This document shows positions 31,570 to 39,856 of a stretch of 49,266 bases of DNA, in pieces (position 1 is the stretch's first letter; the number at the start of each line of letters is the position of its first letter). The stretch is from Lentisphaerales bacterium (GTDB lineage Bacteria; Verrucomicrobiota; Kiritimatiellia; JAUXFM01): positions 1-49,266 of the forward strand of contig JAUXFM010000006.1 of assembly GCA_030622955.1 (NCBI GenBank). Reading direction: 5' to 3'. A program made the translations under genes and the position numbers. Under the pieces are notes generated by a model, which had not been told where the DNA came from, searched no databases, and saw only the letters and a list, made by a program, of their open reading frames with translations.

Positions 31570-32511
31570 CTAATCATCGAAGACAACAGCGATTGTCTGC
31601 AAATTACCTCGCATGACGCTAATGTAATCTGAGCCATGATCGAGCTCCTCTGCGCTAAGCAATTCACAGGGAGAAAACTCTATGCTTTTGAGGCCAAGCT
31701 CATTCTGGAAACGCTCAGCAATAGCCCTTGTCGGGGCCGATTCCCATAGCAGATATTTGGCCGGGTGTTCTTTCAGAATTCCTGCTATCTTCTTCATCAC
31801 CTGTTCCGAAGGCATCTCGTTGGGATCCAGGTCAAGGTTGCGGATATTCCACTTGTAGCGTTTGGCTATGTAGTTGTAGGCGGGATGTGATGCCAGGATG
31901 GGTTGGTTGCGATATGCCTTCTGGTATTCCTTCAAGGTCTCGTCCAGCGCATCGAGGTCTTTCGCCAGTGCGGAGAAGCCTTTTTCATAGAGCTGCCTGT
32001 TCTGAGGAAAACGTTTCATCAGAGCCGAGGCAATCTCCTTTGCCTGTATCCTTGCATTAACCGGGTCAACCCATGTATGACCGTCAAGTCCTTCATGAGC
32101 GTGTTCCCCGAGTTTGCCATGACTATGAACTACAGTATCGTTGAAATCTATGAAACGGTCAGAGAGCGCCTTTGAGCTGTTCACCACGCGACTCTCTGGC
32201 AGGCTGACCTTTCCGATCCATTTCGCGAAACCTGCGCCATTCAGAACGATTAAATCTGCTTTCTGGTATTCCTGGATGATTGTTGCACCGGGCATCCAGA
32301 AGATGGCATCGGCATCTTCTGGTACCGGGCATATGGCTTTCACAGAGTTGCCCGCTATTCTTTCAACGAAGTACCTGGTCGGGTAGAAGGTTGTATAAAC
32401 TGTTGGTTTCACCGTTCCGGTTATGACTTGCTTTTGAGTTGTCTGCTGTCCGCATCCTGAGATGATGACAAGGGCGATGGCAGTCCCGCTGAGCCTTTGC
32501 AGTATATTCAT
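31570..32511 (-). CDS. ZnuA-like metal-type substrate-binding lipoprotein lacking the usual first His
   Basis: A 313-residue cluster-A-I (ZnuA/TroA) binding protein. ATG 32511 is preferred because AGGAG lies 4-8 bases upstream. The signal ends in a lipobox (IISGC). Family marks are VYTTFYPTRYFVERIAG, YQKADLIVLNGAG, a His-rich loop (VVHSHGKLGEHAHEGLDGHT, then WVDP), ASHPAYNYIAKRY and LWESAPTRAIAERF. The first metal His, normally in HxFxPS, is replaced (IFWMPGA). Its partner permease is FtsX-type, not ZnuB-type, so it may be a sensor or chaperone rather than an import receptor. Last gene of the reductase operon. Confidence 0.85.
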   Translation of the reverse strand: MNILQRLSGTAIALVIISGCGQQTTQKQVITGTVKPTVYTTFYPTRYFVERIAGNSVKAICPVPEDADAIFWMPGATIIQEYQKADLIVLNGAGFAKWIGKVSLPESRVVNSSKALSDRFIDFNDTVVHSHGKLGEHAHEGLDGHTWVDPVNARIQAKEIASALMKRFPQNRQLYEKGFSALAKDLDALDETLKEYQKAYRNQPILASHPAYNYIAKRYKWNIRNLDLDPNEMPSEQVMKKIAGILKEHPAKYLLWESAPTRAIAERFQNELGLKSIEFSPCELLSAEELDHGSDYISVMRGNLQTIAVVFDD

Positions 32512-32527
32512 GGATCTCCTCATAGAA

Positions 32528-33697
32528 CTAAATGACGCTTGCAATATCCGGTGCATACATGAGCAATAGCACTGCGAGTAGGATTGCCGTAACCAGGCTC
32601 GCAGCCAGGACGATGAGTAGTTCTGTTGCATGGATCCGGAAGATCGTCATGCGGCTGCATCCGATTCTGAGCATTGTTTCCATCTCACGTTTTCGCAGGC
32701 GCAAGGAAAGCAGGACAATCAATGTAATGAAAAGAGCTGCGGCCACGCAGACCAGCGCAAAAGTGGCATCGAAGAATTTCTTTATCTGAAAGACGATGCC
32801 CATGAGCTCATTAATTATCCTTGTCGGCACCAGGATCTGTTCCGTAGGGGATAGATCATACCGTCCGCGCAACAGGATTCCGGATTTCTTGTCGTCGGGA
32901 ATGATGATGACCGACGTAATCGGAAACTCGCTCTGATCGCCGTGGAAATGAAAACTGTCGATATTCTTTTCGCTGATCTGCGTGTAGTTGATAATTGCGG
33001 CATTCGCGATCACCGCGCCCTCGCGTCGTTCGAGGACAACAGCCTCGTCGTCAGTTGTGACCAGGTCCTGATGTCCGTGGCCGATACCCTCAATTATCCA
33101 TGCGGTTTTAATATCAACGAACAGGACACGATCGTCTGGTGTGCCGGTTTCCGCCAGAATGCCGGTAATGTTGAGTTTCAGGGGATAGACAGCCGCGATG
33201 TTGTACAGGCTGGTCTGGTCTGTCAGTATCTTGTCGCCAGGTTTCAGTCCGAGTTCATCAGCTGCGAGGCTGCCCACAACAGCGTCACCGAGAATCATGG
33301 GGAGCGTGCCAGATGCGACATCGAGATCCCGGAATTCGAAGTAGTCAAGTGTTGTTCCGACCACCGGCTTGCCGCGAGCAGTGAACGAGACATGGAGCGG
33401 CACCGGCGTTGCCATGGCATAATTGCGGATGGTGTTGACCTGTGCCATGGTGACGGATTCAGGATCCTCGGCAGTGAAATACAGACTCTTGAGAATCAGG
33501 TCGTACCTGTTCCCTTTTGCGCCGAGCACGAGTGGTGTGGTCTCGGCACGCGCTACAAGATCACGCTCGTAGTAGGTGATCATTATATGTGCGGCCAGAG
33601 GCAGGAACATCGTTATTGTCAGCGCAGCGAGGAGGATCAGTGTCTTGAACCTGTGGAAGGCCAGATAGCGCCACGTCAATGTGAGTATCCGTCTCAT
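32528..33697 (-). CDS. FtsX/MacB-type ABC permease
   Basis: A 389-residue permease with one N-terminal membrane segment (TLILLAALTITMFLPLAAHI), a periplasmic region (TPLVLGAKGNRYDLILKSLY; DYFEFRDLDVASGTLP), and three C-terminal segments (FALVCVAAALFITLIVLLSL; IVLAASLVTAILLAVLLLMY). The coupling helix RLRKREMETMLRIGCSRMTI contacts the ATPase. It has no Sec or matching Cys. Paired with the ATPase just upstream in the operon. Such systems use ATP mechanically or for efflux. Confidence 0.9.
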   Translation of the reverse strand: MRRILTLTWRYLAFHRFKTLILLAALTITMFLPLAAHIMITYYERDLVARAETTPLVLGAKGNRYDLILKSLYFTAEDPESVTMAQVNTIRNYAMATPVPLHVSFTARGKPVVGTTLDYFEFRDLDVASGTLPMILGDAVVGSLAADELGLKPGDKILTDQTSLYNIAAVYPLKLNITGILAETGTPDDRVLFVDIKTAWIIEGIGHGHQDLVTTDDEAVVLERREGAVIANAAIINYTQISEKNIDSFHFHGDQSEFPITSVIIIPDDKKSGILLRGRYDLSPTEQILVPTRIINELMGIVFQIKKFFDATFALVCVAAALFITLIVLLSLRLRKREMETMLRIGCSRMTIFRIHATELLIVLAASLVTAILLAVLLLMYAPDIASVI

Positions 33698-33698
33698 G

Positions 33699-34373
33699 TC
33701 AGTTCTTGTCAGCGCTTTCTGTTAGATCAATAACGCGGTCGAAATCCTTCAGGAGTCCCTGTTCATGCGTAATCATGATGAAGGTCGTGTTTCGTTCGCG
33801 TGCCTGTTCCTTCATGAGCTGCATCACCGATTGCGTTGTCTCCGGGTCCAGGTTGCCGGTAGGCTCGTCGGCCATGAGAATGGCCGGCCTAGTGACAAGT
33901 GCCCTGCATATGGCAAGACGCTGTTTTTCGCCCTGGCTCAACTCGCCGGGCTTCCGTCGATGCTTGCCTGCCAGCCCTGCGGCCGCGGCCAGCTCGAGTG
34001 CGAACTCCTTGGCTTCACGAGTTAGCGTGAGCGATTTGTTCACGAAGTAGGGGAGCAGTATGTTCTCCTCGAGGTTCAGGTACTCGATTAGCTCAAATTC
34101 CTGGAAGATGAAGCCGATATTGGATATCCGGAAATCGCGTCGTTCTTGGTCGTTCTTGTCGGAAATAGATTCATCGTTCACGATAATCCGGCCGGATTCC
34201 GGAACATATATTCCCGCTATGAGATATGCGAGCGTAGTCTTGCCGCAGCCGCTACTTCCAATGATGGCGACCTGTTCCTGTTTATCGACGCAGAGATCGC
34301 GGATGCGCAATTCAAATCCCCTGTGTGGGTATCTGAAACAGATGTTTTGAACCTGGACAGTTTTTTTCATCAC
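33699..34373 (-). CDS. ABC transporter ATPase, LolD/MacB type
   Basis: The 224-residue ATPase has Walker A GSSGCGKTT, a Q-loop FIFQEFELIEYL, signature LSQGEKQRLAICRAL, Walker [13 protein letters not shown] and H-loop MITHE. It belongs to the FtsX-permease-associated class. The signature is LSQGE rather than LSGGQ. One base separates its stop from the permease start. The gap of about 75 bases before it separates the transport genes from the activator gene, but no terminator is evident. Confidence 0.93.
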   Translation of the reverse strand: MMKKTVQVQNICFRYPHRGFELRIRDLCVDKQEQVAIIGSSGCGKTTLAYLIAGIYVPESGRIIVNDESISDKNDQERRDFRISNIGFIFQEFELIEYLNLEENILLPYFVNKSLTLTREAKEFALELAAAAGLAGKHRRKPGELSQGEKQRLAICRALVTRPAILMADEPTGNLDPETTQSVMQLMKEQARERNTTFIMITHEQGLLKDFDRVIDLTESADKN

Positions 34374-34448
34374 GAATCCCGATAGTTCCTGCTACCAATC
34401 AGACTAGGTGGTTCACAGTGTGTTGGCAAGTAACAGTTGGTCAAAGGC

Positions 34449-35219
34449 TCAATGGTCGCTTGAATCAACTGCGAGCAAGGCTGCTCCAAGGGCCCCGGTA
34501 AGCTGGGGGTGGGGCACAACTGTTACAGCATGTCCCACGGCTGACGACAGCGCTTCAGGCATGCCTGACACCATGGCAACACCGCCGGTGAATATGACCG
34601 GATCCATTATCTGGCGGCCACCCATAGTCGCAATCCTTCCGACAATAGATTGCTGTACGCCGGCCACAATGTTCTCCGGCGATTCCCCGGCCGCAAGTAG
34701 TCCGATTATTTCAGTTTCTGCGAAGACAACGCACATGGTACTGATAGAGGAGGGAGCGGTGGCATTGCCTGCGGCCTCGCCGAGTGAATCCAGTTCTATC
34801 CCGAGTCGGTCTGCCACGATCTCAAGGAAACGACCGGTCCCCGCAGCGCACCTGTCGTTCATCGCGAAATCTCGTACACGCCCATCGTTCTGCAGGCGGA
34901 GCACTTTGCTGTCCTGGCCGCCAATATCAATTACCGTACGGGCATGCGGTGCGAGATGATGAACACCATGTGCATGACAGGTTATTTCCGTGATGGTCGT
35001 GTCGGCCATAGGGAGAGCGTCACGCCCATACCCTGTCGCGACTATTCGTTTAATCTTGCCCCGATCAGATCCTGCGATATCGTTGAAGAGCGCCTCTGCC
35101 AGAGAGTCCTGTTTCACCCCCTGGTCTGTGATGCCGGAGGCAATGATCTCGGTGCTGTCGCCGTCAATTATCACTGCCTTTATGGTGCGGGATCCCGCAT
35201 CTATGCCGCCATATATCAT
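34449..35219 (-). CDS. 2-hydroxyacyl-CoA dehydratase/benzoyl-CoA-reductase-type activator ATPase (HgdC/YjiL-like)
   Basis: A 256-residue ASKHA ATPase. As a homodimer it binds one 4Fe-4S cluster with two Cys from each subunit and uses ATP to push electrons to a very low potential. The cluster Cys are C124 in NDRCAAGTG and C163 in TMCVVFAE. ATP motifs are GGIDAGSRTIKAVI, VIDIGGQDSKVL and FTGGVAM. It overlaps the HgdB-like gene by 4 bases. It is the only activator in the operon and probably serves all three partner subunits. Confidence 0.95.
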   Translation of the reverse strand: MIYGGIDAGSRTIKAVIIDGDSTEIIASGITDQGVKQDSLAEALFNDIAGSDRGKIKRIVATGYGRDALPMADTTITEITCHAHGVHHLAPHARTVIDIGGQDSKVLRLQNDGRVRDFAMNDRCAAGTGRFLEIVADRLGIELDSLGEAAGNATAPSSISTMCVVFAETEIIGLLAAGESPENIVAGVQQSIVGRIATMGGRQIMDPVIFTGGVAMVSGMPEALSSAVGHAVTVVPHPQLTGALGAALLAVDSSDH

Positions 35220-36598
35220 TTACCCCTCCGTTGTCGGATCGTCTCAACGAGGGCCCTGAGCCCTGTGCCAAGGCTTGGCCAGTAAGCATCGTTCAAGGGA
35301 GCCACCTCTATTTCAATAACAGGTAAGTCCAGTCTCGCTGCCACTATATCAGCAATGGCTCCGCCCTCCAATGCGCAATGACTGGCGCCGGGGATCCGCG
35401 AAAGCACAAGTGCCTCTGCACCGAATTCAGTGATATCGCTGCATATGCGATCCGCTCGATCGGCCGCGGTTCCTACCATGGGATCCGCCAGCGCCATTTG
35501 CGCAAGAGCACGCATTGGTGGAACATCTGTGGGGATTTCATCCAGGGCATGTGTGAAGAGGTGCTCAGTGCCGCATATTCTTGCGCCGCAATCTTCGACC
35601 AGGTTCATTACACGCAGGTCGGCAACGGGATTGACCCAGAATATTCTTGCTGCCTCCGCATCGAGGAATCCCTCGCCCTGATCAACTCTAGCCCGGGTCT
35701 CTATCAACAAATCCGAGATGACCTGCAGCGATGCATCCCTGTCAGAGCAATAGTGTAGGGCGAGCATTTCTGCAATGAGCAACTCAAGAGCTGGTAAAGG
35801 ACAGACTGGTGCCTTGAAGACCAGTGAGCGCAGCTCGCTGAGGCGCTGCCTGATTGCGTTAGCCCTGGCAATCCCGTCCCGTAACATGTCGTCAGAAAGT
35901 GGCTGACCGGCAAGGCTCTCCAACGCCTTCTTTATCCGTTCCAGTTCGGATTCCACGAAGTCGACCTGGATTCCCGGTGCTGTCATCCCGCCGGGCAGCA
36001 CCACAGCTCGCTCGTTTTCAGCAGGCTTTCTGCGGTGCGGGATTTCCCACCAGAGGATTGGATTACCCAGCCCGTTGAGTCGTTGCGCTATAGCCGAGAA
36101 ATCATCGCAGGTGGCGCCAACACTGCAGGTCAGGAGATCAGGCAGGGGAAAATGTGCTTCTGTTACGAAAGCCCCAAGCATTGCGCGGACAGGACAGAAA
36201 GACTCATCGATGCCCAGCGAATCGGCAATCCCAAGCAGCCCCGCACTCAGTTCCATTACGCATGGGATCCACCAGGCACCGTCTGGATAGAACGCGACAA
36301 GATCCGGCAGGGAGTAGGCGAGGACGGGGACTGTCCCGAGATCCTTCATGGTGCCGACAAGTTTCTTGCCCTCAGCCCGAGCATTGGCCAGCCTCTCTTC
36401 TTCGGTTAGCAGGAAATTCCACAGGTTAAGAGCTGCGATGGAATTGTCGAATCTCAGTTTGGTCAGGCGCAGATCACCGTCGGTAAGGTGCCGGCTGATC
36501 TTTCCGCCGTAGGATGGCTCGGAGAGGCCGGTGGCTTTGAGCTGGTCGTAAAGTCTATCCCATTCTTCCAGGGCTATCTGTTTGGGTGGCATCTTCAC
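35216..36598 (-). CDS. HgdA/HgdB-like (2-hydroxyacyl-CoA dehydratase D-component family) subunit
   Basis: A 460-residue COG1775-type protein. Cys candidates for a 4Fe-4S cluster are in ESFCPVRAML, LLTCSVGATCDDF and the later VEDCGARICGTEH. The fold markers are PDLVAFYPDGAWWIPCVMEL near the N-terminus and VLSRIPGASHCALEGG near the C-terminus. Family members dehydrate 2-hydroxyacyl-CoA or reduce aromatic or other stable bonds. No CoA-transferase is in the window, so a CoA substrate is not supported. The start is GTG 36598 overlapping the previous stop; ATG is two codons later. Confidence 0.85.
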   Translation of the reverse strand: MKMPPKQIALEEWDRLYDQLKATGLSEPSYGGKISRHLTDGDLRLTKLRFDNSIAALNLWNFLLTEEERLANARAEGKKLVGTMKDLGTVPVLAYSLPDLVAFYPDGAWWIPCVMELSAGLLGIADSLGIDESFCPVRAMLGAFVTEAHFPLPDLLTCSVGATCDDFSAIAQRLNGLGNPILWWEIPHRRKPAENERAVVLPGGMTAPGIQVDFVESELERIKKALESLAGQPLSDDMLRDGIARANAIRQRLSELRSLVFKAPVCPLPALELLIAEMLALHYCSDRDASLQVISDLLIETRARVDQGEGFLDAEAARIFWVNPVADLRVMNLVEDCGARICGTEHLFTHALDEIPTDVPPMRALAQMALADPMVGTAADRADRICSDITEFGAEALVLSRIPGASHCALEGGAIADIVAARLDLPVIEIEVAPLNDAYWPSLGTGLRALVETIRQRRGK

Positions 36599-37491
36599 CT
36601 CAAGGCCTCTAGGAAAGCCTGCACTTTTGTTTCCAATCTGGCAACGGGATCCTCGGCATTGAGTTCAAGGTCGAGCATGGGAACGTCAAGCCATTCGCGT
36701 ATTCTGCCGGCTTCCGCATGCCAGAGGTCACACCAGAGATATCGGATCAAGATTACCCCTTCTATAGATCGTTGCCCGATCTCGGTGGCGAGCCATCTGT
36801 AGAGTTCGCTGTTGGGTCTTCGGAACGCATCAGGTATTGTCCCGAAATAGGCATCGGCAAGTTCCAGCAATGGATTGTCGCGCAATCTGCGCCTGTTAAA
36901 GGGTGCGGCCAATGTCCGCTCACCTGTTTCGGAGCCGTCAAGTTCGATTCGGCCACCGTAGCGCTCTATGGTCTTGAAGAGAACTGCATCATGCCCGGAT
37001 ATTGGGCCACCCACAAGGGCCAGGCGCGTCTGATCCGATGAAACTGAATCATTCCAGCCGCGTGCTGCGCGGAGCGTTTTGCGCTGCTCATCATATTTCA
37101 GCATGGTCCTGACAAGTTCGGTCTCGGTAGGCCTCTTTGCGCCGGCGGTTTCAAGGAAGACTCCCAGACGCTTCAGTTCGGCAATATAGAGTTCTTGTGA
37201 GCTTGCGTTTTGCCAGGTTGCAGGAACATTCATTGTGAAGCATGGTAGGTTGTCGACAATATCTGCCGCACGTCGCATCTGATCGCATGTTGTCGTGAAT
37301 ACTATTCCTGCAAGATCGCAGAGAGTGCCTGCTTCGTTTATGAAGCTACGCATGTATGGACAGAGCCCGACTCGTGAGTCGATAGGGCCGTCTATTGGAG
37401 CATTTGGCCCCCTGAGCCTGCGTGGCTCAAAACCGTGTGATGCAATCCATTCGGCCGGCACAAAGGGGGAGCTGTATGCAATAGTCGGCAT
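36595..37491 (-). CDS. Second HgdB-like subunit
   Basis: A 298-residue COG1775 protein, shorter than the 35216 gene. Cys in the expected places are GLCPYMRSF, GIVFTTTCDQMRR and NLPCFTMNVP, plus LWCDLW near the C-terminus. It starts MPTIAYSSPFVPAEWIASHG, the usual N-terminus of the smaller subunits. It probably pairs with the 460-residue subunit to form an alpha-beta reductase or dehydratase. Spacing to the preceding gene is 8 bases. Confidence 0.85.
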   Translation of the reverse strand: MPTIAYSSPFVPAEWIASHGFEPRRLRGPNAPIDGPIDSRVGLCPYMRSFINEAGTLCDLAGIVFTTTCDQMRRAADIVDNLPCFTMNVPATWQNASSQELYIAELKRLGVFLETAGAKRPTETELVRTMLKYDEQRKTLRAARGWNDSVSSDQTRLALVGGPISGHDAVLFKTIERYGGRIELDGSETGERTLAAPFNRRRLRDNPLLELADAYFGTIPDAFRRPNSELYRWLATEIGQRSIEGVILIRYLWCDLWHAEAGRIREWLDVPMLDLELNAEDPVARLETKVQAFLEALR

Positions 37492-37499
37492 GTCTTTTG

Positions 37500-38732
37500 C
37501 TATCTTCCGCGGATCGTCTCGAACAGGGCTTGGACACGGACGGTGATCCTTGCAGAATCTGATGGCGAATAGTCGGTCTCTATCTTCAAGTATGGGAGCT
37601 TGATTTCTTCTTCGACCAGTTCCCTGACGCGAGCGGATTCTATATCATATGTGAGGCAGGCTTGCCATATGAGTTCTATGACGCAATCGGGTCTGTATTC
37701 ATTCGAGAGATTCTTGATTAGGTCCAGGCGTGCGTCGTTCTTTGTCATCACCGAGCAAGGCAGGTGGAAATACTTTTCCGCAATGGCACGCAACGGATCC
37801 GTTGCATCCGCATCAACGTCTTCAAGGATAGGTTTGAGGCCCGTACAGTTTTCCTGGCAGACGACGAGTCCGCCATTGTCCTCTATAATGTCCATTACCC
37901 GCTCCGCTCCATGCGGCATGGGCACCCCCGTAAGAAGAACCCTGATTCTGTCTTCTGCAGGAGGGGAAAGTGTTCTTCCGGGCAGGATCTCAAGGGCTTT
38001 CTCGTACTGCTCGATATCCGATGTAATGCAGGAGATGAGACTCTTCATATTGAGTAGTTCATGACCTGTGAGGGGCGGCGCGTCCGAGGTCATCAATGCG
38101 GCAAGATCTCTACGCAGTTTGCGCTCTCTATTCATTGCCAGGATCGCTTTCTTCAGCTTGCAGTCGGTTATGTCTGTGCCAAATGTCGACTCCATGGCGA
38201 TCTTGAGTTTTCTCAACTCCTCAAGCCAATGTTCGAATGCTGTCGGATCATCCGGCTTCTGTGGCAGTTCAAGCACATGCATTGGCCGGTTACGCGAAAG
38301 TAACTCATACATCTTCTTCTTCCCGTCGCAGGTTGTCTCGGCAACAAGAAGATCGGCCATTTCGAGGAAGGGGTTAGCCTTTTCGACGCTGTAGCCGTAT
38401 GTCGATTTGATGAGGGGGCAGAGGTTTGCTGGCAGCGTCTCCTCAGCCTTGGGGATCATTGCCGCGGAACCGCCGCAGAGGCAGACGGGGACTCCATCAG
38501 CAGCCATAATGAGCTCGCGCGGCGTGTACTCGCACATGATGCCGACGATTTTCTTCCCGGCGCGTTTTTGTTCCTCGGCATATTCAATGCTGCGTGGCAC
38601 CATGTCATCGAACCATGTGATCGGGCCGTCCCCTCCAGTGGGTGTGGTGCCGATGCAACATGATGGGGTGGGCGGATTACAGGGATCGGAGCTGTTGGGT
38701 TCAGCGTCCTTATTGTTGCAACACTTGCTCAT
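37500..38732 (-). CDS. Double-cubane-cluster (YjiM/DCCP-like) reductase subunit with Cys-rich N-terminus
   Basis: A 410-residue protein of the double-cubane-cluster reductase group, which carries an 8Fe-9S cluster and reduces small molecules with ATP-driven electrons. Matching segments are ANLCPLIKSTYGY, ADLLVAETTCDGKKKMYELL, GLVVCQENCTGLKPI, HLPCSVMTKNDARLDLIKNL and IELIWQACLTYDIESARVRE, giving the conserved Cys set. It has an extra N-terminus with several Cys, including two CC pairs (SKCCNNK, PSCCIG). The ATG has GGAG upstream. It is the second gene of the operon. Confidence 0.9.
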   Translation of the reverse strand: MSKCCNNKDAEPNSSDPCNPPTPSCCIGTTPTGGDGPITWFDDMVPRSIEYAEEQKRAGKKIVGIMCEYTPRELIMAADGVPVCLCGGSAAMIPKAEETLPANLCPLIKSTYGYSVEKANPFLEMADLLVAETTCDGKKKMYELLSRNRPMHVLELPQKPDDPTAFEHWLEELRKLKIAMESTFGTDITDCKLKKAILAMNRERKLRRDLAALMTSDAPPLTGHELLNMKSLISCITSDIEQYEKALEILPGRTLSPPAEDRIRVLLTGVPMPHGAERVMDIIEDNGGLVVCQENCTGLKPILEDVDADATDPLRAIAEKYFHLPCSVMTKNDARLDLIKNLSNEYRPDCVIELIWQACLTYDIESARVRELVEEEIKLPYLKIETDYSPSDSARITVRVQALFETIRGR

Positions 38733-38812
38733 CGATTAAACTCCAGTTCCTCGAGCATGATAACCAGGGGCCAGGTTCCGTTCTTCTAGCCCAGCCCTTG
38801 GCACAGCACTTC

Positions 38813-39616
38813 TTACGTTTTTCTTGCTATGAAGCGGCCCTGCGCGATCTTGCCCGCATGCGCAAGTTCCTGCATGAAGACCATTTCTTTGCCCATGGCA
38901 CCCAGCAGCTCCATATCGAACCCGATTATCTTCAACGCGTCATATGTTAATTGCATGTTGAGCATGTTCAGATAGAGGTCGATATGAGGCGCGAACTGCT
39001 CCGTGTCCTCTGCTACGAGTATTTCGCAACCGTTGGCTTTCAACAGTTCGCTGTAACCATTGATGTCCTGGAGGTTGGGGAATTTCATGAATTGGAGGAA
39101 ACGCTGAGCTTCTTCTTCGCTCAGTCCTGCCGGGCCTTCAACCCAATCTGTGAAAGCGATCGCTCCGCCCGATTTGACAAGTCGTGCGGCTTCGGCAACC
39201 AGCTTTACTTTGTTAACAACGTAGCACCATGCATCCTCGCCCCATACGAAATCAGCTTCGGTGTCCGGCAGCCCGGAACTACAGGCGTCGGCCAGCGTGA
39301 ATTGTATTCTATCGCCCAGCCCTTCTGTTGCGGACTGTTCTTTGCCGCGGTTAACGACTGTCTCAGTGGCATCGACGCCATGCATGCTGTCAACGTTTCT
39401 GAAGCGTGTGAGAAAACGCATTCCGGCACCGTTGCAGCAGCAGAGATCAACACCTTTCATTCCTTCTCCGATGCCGGCCTTTTCTGCGAGCGCCATCGAC
39501 GATGCAAACCCTCCTACGTGAATCTGCTCCCCCATTATCAGTTCCCAAAGATCGCCCTCCGGTCCATTGTAGACTGCCTGAACGTTGTCCAGGCCCACAC
39601 CTTCTGTTGTCTTCAT
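38813..39616 (-). CDS. Class I SAM-dependent methyltransferase, first gene of the reductase operon
   Basis: A 267-residue methyltransferase. Motif I is unusual (GVDLCCCNGAGMRFLTRF), with three Cys at the SAM loop. Other motifs are HGVDATETVVNRG, IQFTLADACSSGLP, VWGEDAWCYV and a C-terminal helical part (MLNMQLTYDALKIIGFDMEL). It is most like the sarcosine/glycine-betaine type methyltransferases in overall pattern. The ATG has AAAGGA about 9 bases upstream. The acceptor is unknown. Confidence 0.85.
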   Translation of the reverse strand: MKTTEGVGLDNVQAVYNGPEGDLWELIMGEQIHVGGFASSMALAEKAGIGEGMKGVDLCCCNGAGMRFLTRFRNVDSMHGVDATETVVNRGKEQSATEGLGDRIQFTLADACSSGLPDTEADFVWGEDAWCYVVNKVKLVAEAARLVKSGGAIAFTDWVEGPAGLSEEEAQRFLQFMKFPNLQDINGYSELLKANGCEILVAEDTEQFAPHIDLYLNMLNMQLTYDALKIIGFDMELLGAMGKEMVFMQELAHAGKIAQGRFIARKT

Positions 39617-39856
39617 GTTCTTTTTCCTTTCATTGTGGGATATTAGACTGAATTATTCATCAACTGGGCACAAAAAAAGAGTGAATCTTTCTATCTCATT
39701 CTGATGGAATGAGTTGCGTAAGCAACAAGAAAAACTCACTCATAAATGATGCTACCACTTCTCAGCTTGAATTTACATCTCTAAAAGGCAAGGTGGATGA
39801 AAGAGATAGGCGCCATGTTGGGAGACATGGATGGGCGGAGTTTAAGGTGGTTTGGA
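39617..39856. other. Intergenic region with hairpin and T-run between AraC gene and reductase operon
   Basis: Both flanking genes are on the minus strand. A hairpin CTCATTC-TGATG-GAATGAG (39695-39713) and a minus-strand run of seven T (39671-39678) could terminate the AraC transcript, although about 17 bases separate them. The promoter of the eight-gene operon must lie here; I see no clear -35/-10 or sigma-54 site. Confidence 0.4.
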
